In this document: positions 24,255 through 35,600 of the stretch, one piece after another
How positions within the stretch are numbered: position 1 is the first letter of the stretch
Layout of the letters: each line of letters starts with the position of its first letter
DNA from: Oreocharis arfaki
Lineage: Eukaryota > Chordata > Aves > Passeriformes > Paramythiidae
NCBI GenBank assembly: GCA_013398015.1
Contig: VZRR01008077.1
Location: forward strand, 1,901,940 to 1,965,939
Direction: 5' to 3'
DNA length: 64,000 nt
The notes under the pieces: model-generated
What the model saw: only the letters and a program-made list of their open reading frames with translations
What the model was told of the DNA's origin: nothing
Database searches by the model: none
Program-made: the position numbers and the translations under genes

Positions 24255-26877
24255 AAGAGCTATTTGTAGGTGAAGGTGTAAATACACATATAATCTACAC
24301 AGAATATGTCCTTCATTACTGTACAGCTGCCAAGTCTTTTTTTCTATCTCTAGAAATCCCCTTGATAGCATAACAATTTGCCCTGTGACTTAGAAGTTCG
24401 GGGTTCTGCAAAATACCTGAACTTTCAGATCCTGAATAATCTCAGACCAGTTACATAACCCCACTGTATCGCTAACACAGAATAGCGCAATGTTTCCATT
24501 GTAGCATAAAGGTAGAATCTCCTACCATATCTGATTTACTTCAGAAATTTCTAATGAAAATATGCATTTTTAAACATTTTTATTTTCATTTAACGCTTTC
24601 AAATACACCAAGCATATAATTCATGTGATTTCTAAACTGAAGATTGATAGATGATACAAGCTGCACGGAAAGGATTCATAATCAAACTATCAATATATAT
24701 AAATACAATAAACTGTCACTAAGTAGTCTATCCAGCTTCTGAAGACAAAAATTGTGATGTTTATCAATTGGTTCATTTTTCTTATCACATTAATTTCTGG
24801 GACAAGGTTCCTATGTTTAACATTTATTCAGTCAGTACTGTGATTCAAGCATGATGATTTTCCTATTTTTATGACTTCCTTCTTGAGTGGATTTTGTTTA
24901 TGTTGGTATTTGGAAATATCACAGCACAGCATTAATTTGGACTAGAGCAACTAGAGCAGAAATAAGCGCAAATCAATGGGCTTGATCCGAGCTCCCTGAA
25001 GTTAATAAGAGTCTTGTCATTGACTTTGGATTGTGCCTCCAAGGCAAGTTGTTAATCAAGATCCACTCTAGTATCACATACTTCCTTCTACCTGTGCAAG
25101 GAACTCATCTGACCTCATCACCATCGCATCCAAGCACATCACTGCCTTAACACATTTGCTGTCAGGCCACTCCTCTGAAGTGTGAAAGTGCTCTTATCTG
25201 CATTTCTTAGAAAGGGATTGGAGGGAGAAACTGTTAAGGCACTGAAGCACCTAATTCCTCACCCAATCAATAAAAGTTAAGTGCCTAAACAGACTTTCAA
25301 ACACTGCTGACTTTGGCTTTAATCTGCTAACTACCACCCTGGGCTATTAGCACTTTGTTTTCAGGTGTCCTTGGTCTCCAAAAGCCTTGGCTTTGCACTG
25401 TGATAACCAGCTAGCTATTCTGTAGGTAAAAGTGCTTCAGGACACACCAGTTCTGTTCCATATGCCGACAGCACCTCAGATGTGGCAGAGCTGTGCCGAA
25501 CTGCCGTGAATTTATGCGAGGGCACACAGAGAGCGGGAGACAGGGCAGGGAGTTGATGGATGACTCTGTCTGCCAGTCAGATTGCTAACTACCAGACCAG
25601 CTTTCAGCATTATCTGCTCCACTGTTGTACCTTGTATTGCTGATCACTCTGCACACGTGTCATAGGGCAAAACAAGCTAGAGTTGACTATCAGTCACTAC
25701 TCGCATCACAGCCACAGCACCATGTTTTTTATAAGAAAAACAAATTTCACTACAACGTATCTGTGTGTAAATAAGCAGAGTTACAAGCCCAAAAGATAGA
25801 ATTTATTGGATAAGTAGAATAAATTGATACCTGTATGAAAAGTATATCAAAACAAGAGAAAAATGCTGTGTGTATCTATATAAACCTTCCAGAGCAGACC
25901 AGGAGTGTGCTTCTGAAATTAAACCTCCAAAATTTTTGGGGGAACCCCTGTAGCAAAAAGAAAAAAAAAAACCCTTGTGTTCTGAATCGGGCCATGGCGA
26001 TCTCAGAGCACAGGAAATGCATTCCTTTTCAAGGAAACTAAATGTTTTCCAACCACTACTGGGCATTAAGATCACAGTATCACATTAGCACTACTCTGAA
26101 GTCAGATGCTCTACCTCCAAAATGCCCATACTGCAGATGTCATCTCAACATCAACCATTTCATTCCACAAACACACTTTCACTGAGCTGCACTACAAGCT
26201 AATGTAGTTGCATTCACGTTAGTTTAGTTTTATTGCCTAAGTTGCCCGGAATATAAATGAGAAAGGAGGGAAAGTACAATTAATTTTAATGCTTTTGTTG
26301 TTGCAGCATATGAAATACAGAGTAAGTACACTTTAGAATTCCCTTTTAAATAAATTAAGCCAATTTCTGCTTTTAAGTAGTCTATTACCCATTGGCTTTA
26401 TGCAGCTGCTTATACAGAAAATACAACCGGACACAAACGTGTGAAACAAGAAAAGCATGAAAACCAAAACCAGCTGCAATAACAAAAATTAATCTAATTT
26501 TAGATGCCAGAAAATTTAATAGCTAGGAATATCTAAGATAGAGAGATTAGAAAGAAACTATTTTTATAATTTTGGGCTTCCCTGTAGAAAGCATGCTGGA
26601 TTTCCTGAAATGTGAGCTGCTCAAAGAAGCATCAAACAGCTTGCTCTGCTTCTACAGTGCCTAATACAGCATATTACTGCTTTCCCAGCTAACACTGGGT
26701 TTTAGATGAGTTTATTCCAAACATCACAGATGAATGAACATGACTTTTCCACATGAAAATCACACCTTAAATGTATCCAGGTCCTTAGAGCCTGTAAGGC
26801 AAGGCAACCTAGCTCATGAAGTCAAATATTATTTTGGAGGTATTTCCTTTCCAAAGGATGTGAAATTGCCAAGGGAT

Positions 26878-27165
26878 AAAAGGCTGGAAAATACTTCTAA
26901 GACCATCAAGTCCAACCATTAGTCCAACACTACCAGGTCCACCCCTAAACCATGTCCCTAAGTACCACACCTACACATTTTTCAAACATTTCCAGGGATG
27001 GTGACTCCACCACTTCCCTGGGCAGGCTGTTCCAATGCCTAACCACCCTTTCCGTGAATAAATTTTTCCTAGTATATAATCTAAACCTTCCCTGGTGCAA
27101 CTTGAGGCCATTTCCCCTTGTCCTATTGCTTGTCACCTGAGAGAAATGACCAACCCCCACCTATC
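26878..27165 (-). mobile_element. CR1 LINE 3' fragment with ORF2 C-terminal remnant
   Basis: The plus strand reads as antisense CR1: accatcaagtccaaccatta, ccacccctaaaccatgtccc, cagggatggtgactccacca and cttccctgggcaggctgttc. On the minus strand the open frame 27160-26945 retains the end of the CR1 reverse-transcriptase ORF, with the phrases RKNLFTERVVRHWNSLPREV and VESPSLEMFEK. The copy is 5'-truncated and cannot move. It is in the same orientation as SORCS1. Confidence 0.92.
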
Positions 27166-28080
27166 TACACAACAGTAACATTATCAGCTTGGTCGGGCTG
27201 TATGTGAAGACTTGGGCCCATAATTTTCATGATGACAGTTTTTAAACCACCTCTGATTCCACCATTACAAAATTAAGTTATTAATGCAGGAGTAAGGAGA
27301 GCCATATTCATCTGCCTCTCACTTCCAGCAAAAGCCCTTCGTAGTGGGAGCCCAACTTTAGAATGCCTCTGGTCTGGTGTATCGTTGTCTTATGTTAAAC
27401 AAAAGCCAGGAGTGCGTATGAGCAAAGACTCTACCTTTCCCCAGCAAGAGTAATTACTCTCTGTTCAGATCAGTGCTCAGCAATGATCAGAATCTGCTTA
27501 TCCACACCACGCAGAGCAAGCACACACTGAACTTCCTGATGCTTCAGATGGATGGGTTTTTTTTCTTCTGTGAAAAAAAGCCAATAGAGTCGACACAGGC
27601 TTTTGCAACCAAATGCAAGGCACCCATTAATCATCTCCCCTCTAAAAAGGGAGAAACGTGATTTGCTTTTCCTAGAAATGATAAATGAAAACCAAACAGA
27701 ATTTATAGGCCTTACAGTCCACACTTTTTTCACCCCTTTTTCAGTGCTAACTGCTGATGACATTGCCACTGACAATTTCATGTATTTTTGCTGTCATCAC
27801 AAAGAAACCCAGGAATTCTTACCAAGAAGACTCTGATTTTGCTTCTAGAGATGGAATTGTGATCCTTATACATCTGCCATGAATGCTAGCTTTAGTGCCT
27901 TAGTAAAAAAAGTCCAAATTGCTCTCAATCTTCTATTTTGGCCACTCATCTCTCTACTTGGACTAGCTTTTTGCTAACACTTTGTAGAAAAGAGCATAGT
28001 ACAAGTAAAATAGAAGAGCATGAAACACCCCTCAAATGTTTTTTCCTTCACTTCAGATGTATCAACAGATATCATCTGAC

Positions 28081-28175
28081 CAGAAATGGGGATAAAATGC
28101 AAATCAGGTAAAGAGCAGAAATGGGGATAAAATGCAAATCAGGTAAAGAGCAGAAATGGGGATAAAATGCAAATC
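28081..28175. repeat. 35-bp minisatellite, 2.7 identical copies, with ATGCAAAT octamers
   Basis: Copies run 28081-28115, 28116-28150 and 28151-28175 (partial). The unit starts cagaaatgggg and ends caggtaaagag; no mismatch is visible between copies. Each copy contains the octamer ATGCAAAT, at 28097-28104, 28132-28139 and 28167-28174, the classical binding sequence of POU-domain (Oct) factors. The identity of the copies suggests a recent duplication. Confidence 0.95.
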
Positions 28176-28526
28176 CACCGAAAGAACCTTCACCTTCCTT
28201 ACCTATCATGTGCTTCAAGCATAGACCCAACCCTGGCGACCCACACAGAGCAAATAATATTTCACAAAAGACACAGCAAAAGAGGAAATCAGCAAAAGAA
28301 AACAAAAATATCCTACTCCTAACAAAAGCAGGGCATTCTCTACTTAAATTCTCTCAAGAGCTGCATTTTTTCCCAGCTTCTCTGCATGTCAGTTGCATAA
28401 TTTTAGAGGGTTGTGGGGTTTCTTTTTTTTCACATGGTGACTGACTGTGAGTGGAGTCCCAACATAATGAAATGCAATTTCTGCCACTTTATATACCACT
28501 TCTGAATTTGGATTGCCTTTTACAAA

Positions 28527-28613
28527 TGAGTGCGTTTATGAGTGTGCAAGAGTGTGAAAATGTGTGTGTGAAAGTTTGTGTGAGTTTGTAACTGTGTGAG
28601 CATAAGTGAAGAG
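28527..28613. repeat. Degenerate GTGTGA-type simple repeat
   Basis: A run of alternating purine/pyrimidine-rich units (gagtgtgcaagagtgtg, aatgtgtgtgtgaaag, tttgtgtgagtttg, actgtgtgagcataag). It is an eroded low-complexity tract. Confidence 0.75.
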
Positions 28614-30339
28614 AGAATCTGATCCTCCAGATTCAGCACTTCACACATGCATTTCAAAGAAATGTGCTCTGCTTTTAATTAATTGAACTCTCTCATTGCT
28701 TAAGCTTTCTCAAGTCCTAGAATAATATATAAAGTAAAACAATGCAATGAAGGGAACTGCTTTGGTCATGAAATTCTGAAAGAAATGCAACACTACTGTA
28801 AAGCAAATAAGATGTATTCCTTTTACAGGACTGAGTTGCTGGAAGCAGTACAGTTTGCAAGAGCAAACAAAGTAGAGACAAAATTACAAAAGAAATAAGC
28901 ATTTAGTTGGATATTAATAGAGAAACGAGGAGACTGAAGCCTTCGTGAAGTTTTAACAATCTTTCCTCATGGGTAACACCAGCTGTAGAACTGTGCACAT
29001 GAGTAATGCCACTAAAATTTGGCCCCAGTTTCTGCTTCAAATAAATTGGATAACTGTATGAGCACCTAAATGAAAGCACAAAATGAGCTAGAGCTGACAG
29101 TTTTGAAGCTGTCTCTAATGCCAACTAGAAGACAAGGTTAGTTGCTAAGCAATTTCATTAAGACACCATTAAAATAATACACCAATAATTCAATTGAGGC
29201 ATTGCAGAGTATTTCATTGCCAGAAGTTCTTGTTAACTCAGAAAGTGCAGCAATTTTGTAAGGAAAGAAAAGACTTCAGTGGCAGAATTACACTTTTAAC
29301 ACTGAAGGAAAAAAGAAGAATATTGCTTTTGAATGATGACCTGGTTTGGAATAGTCTCAGAAATAAGTAGAAATGACCTCTTTAATACAAGGAAAAGGTC
29401 TGTGAACAAGTTATTTTGCAACTATTACTCAGTGACATAAGAAGAAAGAAGTTCTTATTCATAAAAAGACGCATAACCCAAACTCATTAAATCAGCTTGC
29501 ACTTTGCTAATACGGAGGGTAACATACTTCAAGTCACTGTCAAAAAAACCCATAGTCATGATGACTAGACAGTTTAATTCAGATTCAGGCTGAATCCAGA
29601 TCCAGACAGTGGAAACTATCATCACTTCCCCCAAGAACCCACCGAAGGTCCATTCATAACTGGTAGGATATGATCATCTTCAAATCTCGGCTGTTTAAAT
29701 GCAAGAGAAATGACGTGGCAAAAGGTTCAGACAGTGAATTTGTCTCGTTTGCACCCATGAAAGATTTACTGCTCACTGAGTGATAAGACAATCTCTTGTC
29801 ACCAGAATACTAGATGGCAAAGGACTATCTTTTAAGAGAGAAAAATTGCCACCTGCCAATATTTTTGAAAGCTGTGATCGCACAGTATTCCTAATAAAAT
29901 AATTATTGAAAGTTGCATTTGGCATCTTAATGAATGTCATTTGACATAAAAAGCTGGCTGTGGATGGAAAAAAAATCCATTTACCTGTTCTGTATTATTC
30001 AAGACGCTCATAACATGCCAAAAGTGACCGCAGAGTAAAGCAGCCAATGAAAGTTCCATTTTCTATTATCTGTGGGAATCATCTGTGGTTGTTTTACTAG
30101 ACAGAAAGAGTGAGTGTATATATGAACAACTCACAGATATCTTATGTGGTGGTGTGTACTGTACATCACCAAAGTCCCAGGTATAGTGCTGGGTCAGTGC
30201 AATATATAAACTCAAGGAAAGCAAACATGAGGCTGAGACACCTGAGCAGATGCAATTCATTTGTTCTCTCTGTTAATCCTACTTGATATGAATGAGGGTA
30301 TACAAAAAGCCCAGAGGTGCAGGGAGAAGATTTTTGCTA

Positions 30340-30760
30340 AGAGACAACAGCGTGCAAAACCAACCCCTCCTGACTCTGAACGCCACCCCAGCAAACCTCT
30401 GAAAGCACCGGCTGGGATGGGACTGCTCCTGTTCCTACCCAAATCCAAGAGAGGGCAGTGCACCCCCACAAGCCCTTCTCGTTACTCAGCGTCGGGACAT
30501 CCATCCAGGGGACAGGTTCCTTTGTAGGAACAAAAAGGGGACAGCCTTTTCTCTTTGTAGCTGAGCTCTGGCAGAAGCCTCGTTTTCAAAAGCGCCTCAC
30601 TTTGGACCAGACCCGAACAGATTCAGCTACTTCCTTTTTTTCCATTAAAGCTGAAGAAGTTGCAGCATCTCCAGGGCTTTTGTGAGCTGCTGAGTCACTG
30701 CTTGTGGGCTGGGCTGTGCACAGAGAGAAACATCGACCTTCACCTTCCCAAGAGTAAGCT
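30340..30760. other. GC-richer patch inside the long intron
   Basis: This roughly 420-bp stretch is visibly richer in G+C and in CpG (gaacgccacc, caccggct, cagcgtcggg, aagcgcctc, acccgaac, catcgacc) than the AT-rich sequence on either side. Open frames on both strands cross it, but none resembles a known protein. It could be a regulatory element, an unannotated non-coding exon or an old repeat I do not recognise. Confidence 0.4.
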
Positions 30761-31206
30761 GCAATCCCAGCATCCAGGGTGAATTATAAAAATATATACT
30801 TTTACTGTGAGGTAATAATTAATCAAAGGATGAAAAGAGATGAGGTAGGGGAGAAAGGAGTCACCAAAGATTTGTGTCACTTTTTAAATATTGGGGGTTT
30901 TAAGTCCGGCTTCCATTTCCATTATACCAGAATTAAATGAAAATAAAGATTCTACATTTTTTTCCTTACCTGACTTAATGCAGCTAGTGTTTTAATGAGG
31001 ACTGTAAAAAAGTCACAAGCTCTTATTTGCATCATCCTCACCGAAACATAGAAATGTAATGCTAAAAATAATAAAGAAAGCCTTTCATTAATATAACTTA
31101 ATAGATTACTGCAGGATGTTTCTGAGTTACTTTTGCCTTACCTAGAACTAGTGATAGCAAGTGATATACAATTTAAATTAAATAATTTAGGTATGTAAAG
31201 ACTTCT

Positions 31207-31360
31207 AGAAGTAATTTATTTCAAACTCCCTCACACTGAGCCAGCTTCAAAAGTACAGAGAGGTTCTCAGGACCTTGTCCTGCCAATATTTAAATACCTT
31301 CAAGGATGGAGATTCCACAAACTCTTGAGGCCTATCCAATCTGATACTGTTTCGTTTTCA
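31207..31360 (-). mobile_element. CR1 LINE 3' fragment, divergent
   Basis: Phrases tttcaaactccctcacactg, gttctcaggaccttgtcctg and ccttcaaggatggagattcc match the antisense CR1 3' region (the 'caggttgctcagggccatgtcc ... ctccaaggatggagactcc' block) with moderate divergence. Ends are approximate. Confidence 0.75.
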
Positions 31361-32210
31361 TTCACTGTTAATTTTAAATACCTGGGGTTATGTCAGTTCT
31401 CGAATAAACAAAAACACCTTCAATTTTACATTTCTTTTATCTTAAAAGTCTATTTCAACTTAGCAAGGGCTTTGGAAGCTGGAAGTGCTGTATGAGCCCA
31501 AAGCACCAAGGTTAGTTTCACCTGCTGGGATCCTGTAGCAGTGCTGAAAATAGAACTCGTCAGGCTCAGCTCCTAATCACAGGCATAAACATGAGCTCTG
31601 GAGCAATCAGTTCTGGGGGAAGGAACACGAAAAGATTAAGCTTCTTGGTTTTTCAAATCTCCCTCAAATCAAATTCTAGATTTTTATCTCTTACTCACAG
31701 AATGGGTCTAATTTAGTAACCTGACATGAAATGAAAATTTCTTTTTCCTCTTTCATTGCTACTACACACTGTTTTCTCTTCCTTTACATTTGACATAAAA
31801 AGCTTTATCACCATAACCAGCTTGAAAACATATTACTCAATACTTAAGTAAAACACAGTAGAAACTTCCATTCTGAAATGAAATCTAATTCATAACAATG
31901 ACTGATTATTATACGTTGAGAAGAAATAAAGAAACAAAGGCCAAAAAACTCAGGAAATCTACAAGTACTACAGGCACTTTATTTTGGACAGTGCAATCCA
32001 GTTTCAATTATTAATCATCCATTCTTTTGCAACAGATGTTCTGCATTGTACTGAACAGAGAAAAAAAAATTAAGCCAAGACATTCTTACAGTCTTACTTG
32101 CTTAGGGGAGAAAAAGATCCTCAGCTTTGTAGACATCTGGAATGAGCTGCGTTCATACATATTTCCCGTACTTTGTTCTGTTGCTCAGTAAGGCATTCCT
32201 TTCACTAAAG

Positions 32211-32237
32211 AATCTCATGAGATTAATTAGTTAATCT
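32211..32237. repeat. Overlapping perfect palindromes
   Basis: AATCTCATGAGATT (32211-32224) is a perfect 14-bp palindrome. It overlaps a second inverted repeat, AGATTAA / TTAATCT (32220-32226 and 32231-32237), with a 4-base centre. It lies in AT-rich intron sequence. Confidence 0.7.
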
Positions 32238-32574
32238 TCACACCAACTTTGTGCTAGAGAAGTAAAGCGCACATATCAAGAGGGAAAATTACTTGGACAA
32301 ACTCCACTAATCAATCAATGGCACAAAAAGAAAGAAGCCACTTGCACTGTAAGCGTATTACAAACAATAGCATTCCCAGCCCCAAACACTGGGCCCTAAG
32401 GGTTGTTAATCCTAATGAAAGCAAGAGGAAACTTTTGGCCTAGAAGTGTGGTAACCCAAGCAGAGCTACAAAAGGGATAGGAAAAAGAGGGTCACCAAGG
32501 GAGAAAATTTTCCCTGAAGGGTGAGTTAGTGATAAATGCATGATTCACATGATGAGCCCTGGCACGGCTCCAGT

Positions 32575-32697
32575 CCGGGTTGGATGAGTCCTGAGCTACC
32601 TGGTCTGGTGGAAGGTGTCCTTGGTCATGGCAGGGAGTTGGAAGGAGATGATCTTCAAGCTCCCTTCCAACTCAAACTATTCTATGATTCTGTCTGA
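32575..32697 (+). mobile_element. CR1 LINE extreme 3' end
   Basis: Sense CR1 tail: gagctacctggtctggtgga, aggtgtccttggtcatggca, gggagttggaaggagatgat, then cccttccaactcaaactatt and ctatgattctgt. The terminal ATTCTATGATTCTG motif is the 3' octamer-type repeat typical of CR1. It is a short, 5'-truncated copy, opposite in orientation to SORCS1. Confidence 0.93.
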
Positions 32698-35600
32698 CAG
32701 TTATGCCAAGCCTGGGCAGATGGTCAATTCACTGAACACTTGGTTTCACAGCCAACTGTTTCAAGCCATGCCACCTGCCTCTGGCCAGCCCTGGCACCTG
32801 TGAGCCACTGTGCTGTTTAATATTACAGGGTTCTTACTCTTGCCTATATTTTATAGCACACTCAAAGTGAAGAAACAAAGGGGAGGGAACATCACAAAGC
32901 AAATGCACCTCAGACTGGGCAGAGGTGACCTGCTGGTCTCAAGGACATTAATATCCATACCTGCTCACCTCCATCTCTCTGCAAAATGCTGTTGTACCTC
33001 CATTTCTTACAAATGATCTCATCTTATTCCACCTAAAATTCACCAGCTGAAACTGAACATGGCTGATTTTATCCAGAGCACTTAAACCAGTCCATCAGTT
33101 CTCAGGTGGGGACTGGTGCTTCCAGCAAGAAGGGTCCTCATGAAACCCTGGAACCCAGTAATAACTTTGAATAAAAGCTGCTTAAACCAGGTAGGGTTAG
33201 TAAGAAACTGCTAATTTTCCTTCATCTGTTTTCCCTCTACTGGCCAAATTATTGGGACTGACTTCATTGCAGCTGGTGGCACTGTATCTATCTGAGGCAA
33301 ATATCAGATCCTTTGGCATCTGCTGCTTTTGTGTCCTAAAAGTGAGAATCTTAACTGCAAGTGCAACAAGACAGAAATTGGAGTATTCAGTTGCTACTCA
33401 AAATATATGCTCTGGGTGGTAGAAATTGGAGGAAAAGTAAAAGTACAGTTTTTCAGGATAATTATCAATGTTTTGGAAAAAGAGTAATTCACATTTCAGA
33501 CTTTTCTTTTTTTCCTGAAATTGTATAGAATCTATGCAAAAGAAAATGAAAATTTATACACAGAAAAAATAAGAGCAGTAAGTTTACCAAATTGTCTGCA
33601 ATAATAAAGATTATTTTTCACATAGTGGAAGATTTTTTTTCCATTTACTTTGCTCATATGTTTTATGAAGACTTAGTGTTTTAAAACTTAACTACCTGAA
33701 AAATAATGATCTGGTTTCAAAGAGTCATTCATAAAAATATCATTTCATTTAGGATTTTTGTTGACCTTTTTGCTGGTTTTAGGATGAGAAAAGAAGGTTA
33801 TTAGTTATTGTTTACTTCTTAAAAGATTTTCTATAGAACTCTGAAGTCTAGAAGCTTTATTTTAACAAATATTTAAATTCTTTCCAATTAAAAATTGATT
33901 CTACCAGCTGACAGCTTTAGAAAAGATACATAAGACTCCTGACATAACCATCAGAGTCAGCACCACAATTTCTGCACTGAGTTTCAATTCTTTTCTCCTG
34001 GGAGATGGCTGTAAAATTTAACGGTTCTTAGTGATATTTTCTTACTAGATTTAAATGGAATTGCTTTCAAGTAATTATCTATAACCACACATCTACACAA
34101 CAGATGATGATAACAGCTGAGCATACATTGCTGGATCAATATCACCTTTTGTCATGGACACCTTGGCTCTGCTATTCTTGATTTTTAGGCATGAAGATGG
34201 GAAAAAAAATGAGTACAGGGACTAGAACTGGACACAAACAAAGTCTCTTTCTCGTGGGTGTGAATCAGGTCGATTTTCCTACCCATGGACTTAGAGGAGA
34301 AAGCAGCAAACACAGCACAGAAGCTTCTGACCTGGTCTGTTAATTTTTCACTTCTCACCACACAGTATAAAGTCTCTTCACATTCATGGCACACAGCTCT
34401 GTTCTACCATCTACCTGCTTCCAGGATTTGAGTCATCTTTAACCAGGATATGTGCTCATACAGCTGGAAATTCTTCCTTATTCACACAAGTAACTGCACT
34501 TTCCTCAAGTACATGACATGACACTTTTTGTACATTTTCATTCCAAAGCATGTGCCTATGTGTTAGCTTTGCTGAAGCTCCATGCTTTATTTCATTTTGG
34601 CTTCTTACATGGTAATTCTCAAATGTTCTCTAAAATTTCTACTTAGTTTAGTTTTAATTTTTCCCTCTGACTGTGAATAAAGCACGGCTTCACTAATTAT
34701 GTCTACAGCTAATTCTTTTTACGCACATTTATCTGATTTGCTTCTCTCCAAAGCATTTTTTGTATTAATGCATTAATTTCATAATCACTTCAAATTATGT
34801 TCCATGTTGCATGAACAACTGGGGAATTAGCATCTGCTTGCAAATTGTTAGCTTGGCTTTTCATTTTTGTTGTTGCAGTTGATGAACTCAAATTATCCAC
34901 ACTGAACGTGCCTGAAAAGAATTCCACTTCCAACAATAAATAATTCTCTTTACTTTCTGTACTGGTTTTTGTTAAGGGAATTCGTGCAGTTACGCAATAG
35001 AATAAAACACTGTTTTTCCTTATCAGTTTTGGTGTAACAGTTGATTACTATGTAGAGCCACCATGTGACAGAGTCTTTCATAGATGCTCCTAGGTAGCTA
35101 CTGTGCTAAGTTTTTCAACTCCATTATCATTCTCTGGTTACCACGACTCAGGCTCTCAAATGGAACCAAAGTGTCACAGACCACCCCGATATCAAAGCAA
35201 ATTTAATGCGAGCACTGAGCTCACACTAGGCAAGGGCAGCATTGTGCAGCTGCCAGAGACTCTGTACAGCTGTTTTTCAGAGAGGTGACCTCCTGAGCCT
35301 ATTCAGACACTGGGACATGGAAGCTGTTCTGGGTCACACTGAGATGTTGCAAGAGCATGAGGGCTAAAATATTCATGAAGAAATGATGTCCCATGCCTCA
35401 TTTCCCTCCTTGCACATGCCATATGACATCCAGGGTGGATGGCAACATAGAAAGTAAAGTGCTCTTATCCTATTACTACTCCATTTCAGAGTTGCAGATG
35501 TTTCTTCTCCTTGGCCTCTCATTTTTCCCTTTCTTTCCATGCAATTTTCCTTCTAAAATCGGTCATTTCCCCCAGATTTTAAAATAAGGGTGGCAAAAAG

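Noticed and set aside
27470..27781. 103-residue minus-strand frame with an overlapping plus-strand frame
   Set aside because: No conserved domain, no splice or start context, and both strands are open by chance.
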